Both the position numbers and the translations under genes were made by a program. From positions 1-6,174 of the forward strand of contig ONXW01000111.1 in assembly GCA_900321915.1 (NCBI GenBank): a stretch of 6,174 bases of DNA, written 5' to 3'. Source of the stretch: an uncultured Eubacteriales bacterium (lineage in GTDB: Bacteria > Bacillota > Clostridia > Lachnospirales > Lachnospiraceae). This document shows positions 1 through 6,174 of this stretch, piece by piece (position 1 is the stretch's first letter; each line of letters starts with the position of its first letter). The notes below the pieces were generated by a model, which was given only the letters and a program-made list of their open reading frames with translations, was not told the origin of the DNA and did not search any database.

Positions 1-896
1 CCCCGCCGGTCCATCCTGGAATACAGGGGCAGCATGGCAAGGCTCTGGGTCAGGCTGAGGATCAGCCCCACCACAGCCTCATTGTTTATGCCGAGAAGCT
101 GCCCTGCCCTCTCGATCGGGCCGGAGAGCTTCTCCAGGGCAATCTTTGAGAGAACCAGGCCGCCGCAGCACACAATCACCATGCGGAGGACCATGTACAG
201 CATCTCACTCACCAGGGACTGGTCCACGGGACAGTACTCCGGCGCAAATACACCTGTCACGGCAATGGCAAAAAACACGAAGCTGATGATGCGGATCAGG
301 TTCCCGAACAGGATCAGCACCTTCATGGTCGCGGAAGGCGCCGTGCGGAAAGCCGCGATAAGGACGGCGCAGAGGAATATAACCGGCAGGAGGTTGACAA
401 GCAGGACGGGAACCGGAATCCCGATCAGGGCGCCGCAGAGGAACAGGCCTACCGGCAGGGGTATCAGGCCGAAGATAAAGCCCTGCATCAGCCCGGGAAT
501 TTCCTCCCGCTGCACCGCGGCAAGAAATACCGGGAGCTGGTACCCCACTGTCATGCCCAGCCCTCCGGCCACCATGGCGCCGGTAAAGCAGGCGAGGGCC
601 GGCGTCTGCGCCACCCGCTGCGCAATCCCCAGCGCCCCCATGTCGGGCGCGAGAAGGCTGCCGATAAAAAGGGACGGGTCGAAGGGAAGCCTTTCGCCGA
701 GCCCGGCGATGGCCTCCGCATTTCCCGTCACAAAAGAAACGCCGATGGAATAGAGTCCCACTGTGCTGAGCGCAAGCCCTCCCATTGTGGAAAGCCCCCG
801 GTCAAATTCCGGGGCAAAGCCCAGCTTTCCGCCCAGGATCTTGTCGATAAGGCCCAGGGCGGCAAAGCAAAGCATGATTAAGACAAACACGTTCAT
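1..896 (-). CDS. eutH: EutH-family membrane transporter (ethanolamine permease-like), 3' end beyond window
   Basis: Reading the minus strand from the ATG at 896 gives 298 codons without a stop up to the window edge. The C-terminus is missing; EutH proteins are about 360-410 residues, so roughly three quarters is present. The product is strongly hydrophobic, with segments near residues 1-17, 37-56, 99-126, 137-158, 162-183, 193-217 and 232-252. The collinear match to EutH, recalled from the family and not searched, includes DPSLFIGSLLAPDMG (73-87; EutH has NPSMFAGTLLACDMGG), the following GAMVAGGLGMTVGYQLPV (106-123), NLLPVI (168-173), and LLGINNEAVVGLI (267-279) leading into MDRRG at the edge. 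EutH is an inner-membrane protein thought to admit ethanolamine. An AAGGAG site at 906-911 lies 9 bases before the ATG, and the gap to the preceding greA-like gene is 26 bases. Family membership is fairly sure. Substrate is uncertain because conserved positions are altered and no other eut gene is in view; the symbol denotes family only. Confidence 0.8.
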   Translation of the reverse strand, partial: MNVFVLIMLCFAALGLIDKILGGKLGFAPEFDRGLSTMGGLALSTVGLYSIGVSFVTGNAEAIAGLGERLPFDPSLFIGSLLAPDMGALGIAQRVAQTPALACFTGAMVAGGLGMTVGYQLPVFLAAVQREEIPGLMQGFIFGLIPLPVGLFLCGALIGIPVPVLLVNLLPVIFLCAVLIAAFRTAPSATMKVLILFGNLIRIISFVFFAIAVTGVFAPEYCPVDQSLVSEMLYMVLRMVIVCCGGLVLSKIALEKLSGPIERAGQLLGINNEAVVGLILSLTQSLAMLPLYSRMDRR

Positions 897-922
897 ATAT
901 TCCGGCTCCTTGCGTCATTCAC

Positions 923-1426
923 TCAGTAGCTGCGGATATGGTCCCCTTCTTCCTCACCGGTTTTCTCGATTTTCCGGACAGTCACGTTGTACCCGGAACG
1001 CCCATTTACCGCCACAAAGACAGTCTCCCCCTCTTTGCGGCCCCGGATGGCTTTTCCCAGCGGGGACTCGATGCTGATCCGCCCTTCCATGGAATTGCCG
1101 CGGATACTGGTTACCAGACGGTAGACTTCTTCCTCGTCATCATCCTCAAAATACAGGGTCACCGTATCGTTGAGGCCCACCTCGTCCGATTCCGATTCAT
1201 CGGAGATGAGCTGCGCCGTCTTCAGCATTTTCTCCAGGTAATTGATCCGGCTCTCGTTCTGCCGGTTAAACCGCTTTGCCGCGTAATACTCAAAGTTCTC
1301 GCTGAGATCCCCCTGGGCCCTCGCTTCCTTCACATCCTCCAGGGCCTTCGGGCGCACCACCAGTTTCCGGTGGTTGATCTCTTCCTGTATTTTTTCCACA
1401 TCGCTTCTGGTCAGCCGTTCTCCCAT
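923..1426 (-). CDS. greA: GreA/GreB-family transcript cleavage (elongation) factor
   Basis: A 167-residue protein close to the usual GreA length of about 158. The N-terminal half is the GreA coiled coil (about residues 5-75). Its tip carries EARAQGDLSENFEY (34-47), with D40 and E43 matching the two acidic residues that reach into the RNA polymerase secondary channel and place the catalytic metal for cleaving backtracked RNA. The C-terminal FKBP-like domain (about 84-155) includes SPLGKAIRGRKEGE (121-134), the family's SPxGxAxxGxxxGD-type signature. The ATG overlaps the end of rfbD by 16 bases, and its AGGGGAG site (1432-1438, spacing 5) lies inside rfbD, suggesting translational coupling. An acidic run, EDDDEEE (94-100), interrupts the start of the C-terminal domain, and the tail is polar. 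Clostridia often carry more than one Gre protein, so this may be a paralog and not the sole housekeeping GreA. The family call is firm; the exact symbol is less so. Confidence 0.88.
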   Translation of the reverse strand: MGERLTRSDVEKIQEEINHRKLVVRPKALEDVKEARAQGDLSENFEYYAAKRFNRQNESRINYLEKMLKTAQLISDESESDEVGLNDTVTLYFEDDDEEEVYRLVTSIRGNSMEGRISIESPLGKAIRGRKEGETVFVAVNGRSGYNVTVRKIEKTGEEEGDHIRSY

Positions 1427-2343
1427 GTTGTCTCCCCTATTGCTTTCAGGTATCTCGCCAGCGCGTCCTTCCAGTCCGGAAGGGGCGTAAACCCGTTGGC
1501 GGAAAGCTTGCTGCGATCCAGCCGGCTGTTGAACGGTCTCGCCGCCTTCGACAGCCCGTACTCTTCCGTCGTCACCGGGATAACCTTCGTGTCCATGCCC
1601 GCCTGGCGGTAAATCTCGCAGGTAAAATCATACCAGGAGATGTATCCCCCCTCGTTGGTCGCGTGGTAATACCCGTATTTTTCCGTTTCCGCCATATCCA
1701 CCAGGAGTCTCGCCAGGTCCAGGGTGTAGGTAGGCGTACCGATCTGGTCCTTCACAACCCTGACGGTGTCATGGGTTTTTCCCACATTCAGCATGGTGCG
1801 GATGAAGTTTTTGCCGTTCGTCCCGAAAACCCACGCAATGCGCACGATAAAGTACTTTTCCAGGGTCCCGCTGACAGCCAGCTCCCCTCCCAGCTTGGAG
1901 GAGCCGTAGACGGAAAGGGGCGCGTAATCGGTGCAGTCCGGGTCCCAGGGAGTCTCCCCCTGCCCGTTGAAGACGTAGTCCGTGCTGATGTATATCATCT
2001 TCGCGTCAGCCTTCTTCGCGGCCTCCGCGATGTACCTCGTGCCGTCCGTATTGATGGCGCGGACCTTCTCCCGGTTCTCCTCGTCCTCCGCGGCATCCAC
2101 CGCCGTCCAGGCCGCGCAGTGCACCACCACGTCGGGCTTCAGGCTTTCTATGGCCTTTTCCACGGCATCCCTGTCCGTAATATCCAGCTGTATATAGGGC
2201 ATGGCGGTGACGGCGGTATTGTCCGCGGCCCCGCTGTATGCCGGGGCGATATCGCTGCCCCATCCCTCATAGCCCCGGGCCGCCAGTTCATTCATCACAT
2301 CATGTCCCAGCTGGCCGCCGACGCCAGTCACTAAAAATTTCAT
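1411..2343 (-). CDS. rfbD: dTDP-4-dehydrorhamnose reductase (RmlD)
   Basis: This is a 310-residue short-chain (extended) dehydrogenase that makes the last step to dTDP-L-rhamnose, the NAD(P)H-dependent reduction of dTDP-4-keto-L-rhamnose in the cytosol. Visible motifs are the nucleotide-binding GVGGQLG (7-13), CAAWTAVDAAE (76-86), STDYVF (120-125), the catalytic Y146-x3-K150 in VYGSSK, AWVFG (170-174), the RmlD hallmark DQIGTPT (199-205), and ARPFNSRLD near 268-276. The length is slightly above the usual 285-300. The start at 2343 is chosen because GGGAGGA lies directly upstream and translation opens with the expected MKFLVTG. An in-frame upstream ATG at 2418 would add 25 residues with no family likeness, overlapping the rfbB stop. 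The gap from rfbB is 46 bases and contains a perfect hairpin. The 3' end overlaps the next gene by 16 bases. Confidence 0.95.
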   Translation of the reverse strand: MKFLVTGVGGQLGHDVMNELAARGYEGWGSDIAPAYSGAADNTAVTAMPYIQLDITDRDAVEKAIESLKPDVVVHCAAWTAVDAAEDEENREKVRAINTDGTRYIAEAAKKADAKMIYISTDYVFNGQGETPWDPDCTDYAPLSVYGSSKLGGELAVSGTLEKYFIVRIAWVFGTNGKNFIRTMLNVGKTHDTVRVVKDQIGTPTYTLDLARLLVDMAETEKYGYYHATNEGGYISWYDFTCEIYRQAGMDTKVIPVTTEEYGLSKAARPFNSRLDRSKLSANGFTPLPDWKDALARYLKAIGETTWENG

Positions 2344-2346
2344 AAT

Positions 2347-2353
2347 TCCTCCC
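2347..2353 (-). promoter_or_regulatory. Ribosome binding site that fixes the rfbD start
   Basis: Read on the minus strand this is GGGAGGA, ending 3 bases before the ATG at 2343, with the GGAGG core 4 bases away. It supports the MKFLVTG start over the longer in-frame reading that begins inside rfbB. Confidence 0.8.
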
Positions 2354-2364
2354 GGTTCACAACA

Positions 2365-2383
2365 GGGGCGCCAGCGGCGCCCC
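2365..2383 (-). promoter_or_regulatory. Perfect GC-rich hairpin between rfbB and rfbD
   Basis: The minus strand reads GGGGCGCC-GCT-GGCGCCCC: an 8-bp perfect stem made entirely of G-C pairs around a 3-base loop. It starts 6 bases after the rfbB stop and ends 11 bases before the rfbD ribosome binding site. The bases after it (TGTTGTG) are only weakly T-rich, so a full intrinsic terminator is unlikely. A role in partial attenuation or in protecting the 3' end of the upstream message is possible but inferred. Confidence 0.6.
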
Positions 2384-2389
2384 ATCTTC

Positions 2390-3412
2390 TCACATACGAT
2401 ATCCGTACATCTTATCAAAATACTGCTGGTACTCCCCGCTCACGATGTGCTCCCACCAGTCACGGTTGTTCAGGTACCAGTCAATGGTTGCCGGGATACC
2501 CGTATCAAAGGTGTATTCCGGTTTCCAGCCCAGCTCGGTCTCAATCTTCGTCGGGTCCATGGCGTACCGCAGATCATGGCCCGGACGGTCTGTCACGAAC
2601 TCGATCAGGCTTTCCGGCTTGTCCAGGGCGCGGAGGATGGTCTTCACCACCTCCAGGTTCGTGCGCTCATTGTGGCCGCCGATATTGTAAACCTCGCCCA
2701 CACGGCCTTTCCGCACCACCAGGTCGATGGCGGAGCAGTGGTCCGTCACGTACAGCCAGTCGCGGACATTTTCCCCGGTCCCGTACACCGGCAGCTTCTC
2801 ATCCGCCAGCGCGCGGCTGATGATGAGGGGAATCAGCTTCTCCGGGAAATGGTACGGCCCGTAGTTGTTGGAACAGCGGGAAATGGTCACGGGCAGGCCG
2901 TAGGTCCGGTGATAGGCCAGGACAAACAGGTCCGCCGACGCCTTCGAGCTGGAATAGGGGCTGGAGGTGTGGATCGGCGTCTCCTCCGTGAAGAACAGGT
3001 CCGGCCTGTCAAGGGGCAGGTCGCCGTAAACCTCGTCCGTGCTCACCTGGTGATAGCGGGTGATGCCGTAGGTGCGGCAGGCGTCCAGGAGCGTGGTGGT
3101 GCCCAGGACATTGGTCCGCACGAAGGACTCCGGGTCGGTGATGGAGCGGTCCACATGGCTCTCCGCCGCGAAGTTTACGATGATGTCGGGCTTTTCCTTC
3201 TCAAACAGGTCAAAAATGAATTTCCGGTCCGCGATATCCCCGCGCACAAAGCGGTAATTCGGCTTTCCTTCCAGCGGGGCCACCGTTTCCAGGTTTCCCG
3301 CATACGTAAGGAGGTCCAGGTTGATGAACTCATCCTCCGGATACTTATTCACCATATAATGCATGAAGTTGCCGCCGATAAAGCCGGCGCCGCCGGTTAC
3401 GATAAATTTCAT
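2390..3412 (-). CDS. rfbB: dTDP-glucose 4,6-dehydratase (RmlB)
   Basis: A 340-residue extended SDR enzyme of normal length for RmlB. It converts dTDP-D-glucose to dTDP-4-keto-6-deoxy-D-glucose using tightly bound NAD+, step two of dTDP-rhamnose synthesis. Motifs: the Rossmann glycines GGAGFIG (7-13), NFAAESHVDRSI (80-91), the dehydratase signature STDEVYG (124-130) with the D126-E127 acid/base pair, Y153-x3-K157 in SPYSSSK, RCSNNYGPY (179-187), and RDWLYV in the C-terminal substrate-binding part. The start at 3412 is preferred over the ATG at 3418, two codons upstream: the only ribosome binding site lies 8 bases from the former but only 2 from the latter. The longer version would be 342 residues (MTMKF). 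It follows rfbA after 15 bases, consistent with an operon. Confidence 0.96.
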   Translation of the reverse strand: MKFIVTGGAGFIGGNFMHYMVNKYPEDEFINLDLLTYAGNLETVAPLEGKPNYRFVRGDIADRKFIFDLFEKEKPDIIVNFAAESHVDRSITDPESFVRTNVLGTTTLLDACRTYGITRYHQVSTDEVYGDLPLDRPDLFFTEETPIHTSSPYSSSKASADLFVLAYHRTYGLPVTISRCSNNYGPYHFPEKLIPLIISRALADEKLPVYGTGENVRDWLYVTDHCSAIDLVVRKGRVGEVYNIGGHNERTNLEVVKTILRALDKPESLIEFVTDRPGHDLRYAMDPTKIETELGWKPEYTFDTGIPATIDWYLNNRDWWEHIVSGEYQQYFDKMYGYRM

Positions 3413-3420
3413 AGTCATTT

Positions 3421-3425
3421 CCTCT
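3421..3425 (-). promoter_or_regulatory. Ribosome binding site that decides the rfbB start
   Basis: AGAGG on the minus strand (AGAGGAA if extended) lies 8 bases from the ATG at 3412 and only 2 bases from the alternative ATG at 3418. The spacing favours the shorter start, which also matches the usual MKFIVTGGAGFIG beginning of the family. Confidence 0.6.
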
Positions 3426-3427
3426 GC

Positions 3428-4339
3428 TTATTTCGACTGATATTTGTGATGAAGCTTCGTCCGGTCCACATATTTGCCGTCCAGGACATCCTTCAGGTAC
3501 TTTCCGTACTGGTTCTTCTTGTAGATCTCGTAGGCCGCCAGCACCTCTTCCTCGCTGATCCAGCCGTTGAGATAGCCAATCTCCTCCAGGCACGCAATCT
3601 TCCTGTGCTGGTGCGTCTCCACGGTTTTGACGAAATTCGTCGCCTCCACGAGGGACTCGTGGGTCCCGGTGTCAAGCCAGGTATAGCCCTGCCCCAGGAG
3701 TGTCACGTCCAGCTCCCCGTTTTCCAGGTAAATGCGGTTCAGGTCGGTGATCTCCAGCTCGCCTCTGGCAGATGGCTTAAGGTTCTTCGCGTACTCCACC
3801 ACCCGGTTATCGTAAAAATAGAGTCCCGTCACGCAGTAATTGGACTTGGGCTTCTGCGGCTTCTCCTCGATGGAAACCGCCCGGCCTTCGCTGTCGAATT
3901 CCACAATGCCGAACCGCTCCGGATCGTCAACGTAATAGCCGAAAACCGTGGCGCCCCTCTCCTTGGCGGACGCCTCGCGGAGCTTCTGCCTGAGGCCGTT
4001 CCCCTGGAAAATGTTGTCGCCCAGGACCATGGCCACACTGTCTTTCCCGATGAACTCCTCGCCGATGATAAAGGCCTGTGCCAGCCCGTCAGGGCTCGGC
4101 TGCACCTTATAGCTCAGGTTGATGCCGAACTGGTGGCCGTCGCCCAAAAGCGCCCCAAACCGCGGCGTGTCCTCCGGCGTGGAGATGATCAGGATATCCC
4201 GGATATTCGCGTTCATCAGGACGGAAAGGGGATAATAGATCATCGGCTTGTCATAGACAGGCAGAAGCTGCTTTGACGTCACCATGGTCAGCGGATACAG
4301 TCTCGTGCCGGACCCCCCGGCCAGAACAATTCCCTTCAT
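3428..4339 (-). CDS. rfbA: Glucose-1-phosphate thymidylyltransferase (RmlA)
   Basis: A 303-residue nucleotidyltransferase close to the family's usual 290-300. It joins glucose-1-phosphate and dTTP to give dTDP-glucose and pyrophosphate, the committed and normally feedback-inhibited first step of dTDP-rhamnose synthesis. The sequence shows the nucleotide-binding signature [11 protein letters not shown] (8-18) with K23, [11 protein letters not shown] (80-90), LGDN (106-109) with metal-binding D108, EEKPQKPKS (158-166), GELEITD (193-199) and WLDTGTH (221-227) with the second metal-binding D223. The start has a strong GGAGGAGG site (4348-4355) at 8 bases. It lies 25 bases after the deaminase gene and 15 before rfbB. 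The usual neighbour rfbC is absent on either side. Nothing in base or codon use sets it visibly apart from the housekeeping genes around it. Confidence 0.96.
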   Translation of the reverse strand: MKGIVLAGGSGTRLYPLTMVTSKQLLPVYDKPMIYYPLSVLMNANIRDILIISTPEDTPRFGALLGDGHQFGINLSYKVQPSPDGLAQAFIIGEEFIGKDSVAMVLGDNIFQGNGLRQKLREASAKERGATVFGYYVDDPERFGIVEFDSEGRAVSIEEKPQKPKSNYCVTGLYFYDNRVVEYAKNLKPSARGELEITDLNRIYLENGELDVTLLGQGYTWLDTGTHESLVEATNFVKTVETHQHRKIACLEEIGYLNGWISEEEVLAAYEIYKKNQYGKYLKDVLDGKYVDRTKLHHKYQSK

Positions 4340-4364
4340 AAAACAATCCTCCTCCGGTCAGGCA

Positions 4365-4856
4365 TCAGTATCCGAACACGCCGTCCAGCGATTCGTCATT
4401 CTGTACCCAGTCCTCATTTACATCCACAATACGGTAGCTGTCCTTGTCATCCCGGACATAGACCTTGGTGATTCCGGCATTGATGACCTGCCGCTTGCAC
4501 ATGGAGCAGCTGCTGGAATTTGCCACGTATTCCCCCGTCTGGGCGTCCACGCCCGTCAGGTACAGGGAGGCGCCCAGCATGCGGTCGCGGGCCGCGCTGA
4601 TGATGGCGTTGGCCTCCGCATGGACGCTGCGGCATATCTCGTACCGCTCGCCTCTCGGGATCTTCAGCTTTTCCCGGATGCACCAGCCCACCTCGGTGCA
4701 GTTTTTCCTGCCTCTCGGGGCGCCGTTGTACCCGGTGGAAACCACCTCATCATTATTCACGATAACCGCGCCGTAGCGGCGGCGCAGGCATGTGCTGCGC
4801 TGCGATACCATCTCCGCCAGGTCCAGATAATAATTAACCTTGTCTCTTCTTTCCAT
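4365..4856 (-). CDS. Deoxycytidylate (dCMP) deaminase, ComEB type
   Basis: A 163-residue zinc-dependent deaminase of the cytidine/deoxycytidylate family. Such enzymes convert dCMP to dUMP, feeding thymidylate synthesis. The catalytic zinc site is visible as SVHAEANAI (78-85), with H79 as ligand and E81 as proton shuttle, followed by C117 and C120 in SSSCSMCKRQVINAGI. C23 and C53 occupy places where T4-type dCMP deaminases bind a second, structural zinc; this correspondence is by eye. STGYNGAPRGRKNC (40-53) is the substrate-loop motif of dCMP deaminases, arguing against a plain cytidine or tRNA adenosine deaminase. The customary Pro before the first Cys of PCxxC is Ser here. The gene follows prfA after 14 bases, with GGGGGAG only 3 bases from the ATG, a rather tight spacing. 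The name comEB comes from Bacillus; no competence role is implied. Confidence 0.88.
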   Translation of the reverse strand: MERRDKVNYYLDLAEMVSQRSTCLRRRYGAVIVNNDEVVSTGYNGAPRGRKNCTEVGWCIREKLKIPRGERYEICRSVHAEANAIISAARDRMLGASLYLTGVDAQTGEYVANSSSCSMCKRQVINAGITKVYVRDDKDSYRIVDVNEDWVQNDESLDGVFGY

Positions 4857-4870
4857 GTACTCCCCCGGTA

Positions 4871-5936
<1,066 letters not shown>

Positions 5937-5944
<8 letters not shown>

Positions 5945-6174
5945 TTGCCCCTCCGGCATTTCTCTTCTGACTATAATGATACTCTGCGGCTACCACCCGG
6001 TCAAGTCCGGCCAGGTCCTGCAGAATGCGTATTTTCGTGAATCCGGCTTCCTCCAGGAGCGCTTTCACCGCCTCCCCCTGGTCGAAACCGATCTCAAAAT
6101 AAACCTTCCCCCCGCAGACCAGGTGCGCCGGGCTTTCGGACGCGAGGATCCTGTAAAACAAAAGCCCGTCCGGG
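5937..6174 (-). CDS. prmC: Release factor glutamine methyltransferase PrmC, C-terminal fragment (5' end beyond window)
   Basis: Only the last 78 codons and the stop are present; the frame is open to the window edge, so the gene continues beyond 6174. A TTG at 6161 falls in the middle of the conserved region and should not be taken as the start. The fragment shows the end of the class I methyltransferase fold: [10 protein letters not shown] at the edge, then [20 protein letters not shown] and DLAGLDRVV. These match PrmC (HemK), which uses S-adenosylmethionine to methylate the GGQ glutamine of release factors. The catalytic NPPY motif lies outside the window and cannot be checked. The protein runs about 15 residues past the usual end at DLAGLDRVV, a polar tail that overlaps the prfA ribosome binding site. 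The order prmC then prfA, with an 8-base overlap, is the arrangement seen in many clostridia. Confidence 0.92.
5948..5954 (-). promoter_or_regulatory. Ribosome binding site that decides the prfA start
   Basis: GGAGGGG on the minus strand, with the GGAGG core 5 bases from the ATG at 5944. It lies downstream of the alternative ATG at 5959 and so can only serve the shorter start. It sits within the last codons of prmC. Confidence 0.75.

Noticed and set aside
34..753. A 239-codon + strand frame
   Set aside because: Its product is rich in Arg, Pro, Ser and Thr with no family resemblance, while the minus strand here reads a continuous EutH-like membrane protein.
2365..2390. Intrinsic terminator between rfbB and rfbD
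   Set aside because: The stem is strong, but the following bases, TGTTGTGAACC, lack the T run needed, and rfbD plainly belongs with rfbA and rfbB.
2344..2418. A longer rfbD start at 2418
   Set aside because: The extra 25 residues do not resemble RmlD, would overlap the rfbB end and span the hairpin, and the good ribosome binding site belongs to the ATG at 2343.
2447..4276. A 609-codon open frame on the + strand across rfbB and rfbA
   Set aside because: It lies antisense to two enzymes with complete motifs, has no recognisable domain, and is explained by GC-rich codon use leaving the opposite strand free of stops.

Overview
The window is a compact, fully co-directional stretch of bacterial chromosome. 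Every supported gene lies on the minus strand, so transcription runs from base 6174 towards base 1. Protein signatures (release factor 1 with the GNGGQCVN form of the GGQ loop, prmC placed directly before prfA, a clostridial-type dCMP deaminase, a GreA-like factor, an EutH-family protein) and strong GGAGG ribosome binding sites point to Firmicutes, class Clostridia. A higher-GC member of Lachnospiraceae or a relative is most likely. This placement is inference from protein character and gene order; GC looks to be in the high fifties by eye.

Layout in transcription order: the 3' end of prmC (6174-5937, cut by the window edge); prfA, release factor 1 (5944-4871); a dCMP deaminase of the ComEB type (4856-4365); rfbA/rmlA (4339-3428); rfbB/rmlB (3412-2390); rfbD/rmlD (2343-1411); a GreA/GreB-family transcript cleavage factor (1426-923); and a divergent EutH-family membrane protein that runs out of the window (896 to beyond base 1). 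The last gene is open to the window edge and was recognised by reading the minus strand directly. The largest gap is 46 bases, and two junctions overlap (prmC/prfA by 8 bases, rfbD/greA by 16). The set may be read from one or a few transcripts. No promoter or convincing intrinsic terminator was seen. There is no gene-free stretch of 300 bases, and no RNA gene, mobile element or CRISPR array.

Functionally there are three themes. PrmC methylates the GGQ glutamine of the release factor encoded next to it. RfbA, RfbB and RfbD supply three of the four steps from glucose-1-phosphate to dTDP-L-rhamnose for cell-surface glycans; the 3,5-epimerase (rfbC/rmlC) is not in the window, although genes unrelated to polysaccharides flank the trio on both sides. 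The deaminase makes dUMP, the precursor of dTMP, and so is loosely linked to the dTTP that RfbA consumes.

No strong candidate for a wholly new system is visible. The most interesting items are the orphan EutH-like transporter with altered conserved motifs, the rml trio without rmlC among information-processing genes, and a perfect GC-rich hairpin between rfbB and rfbD.
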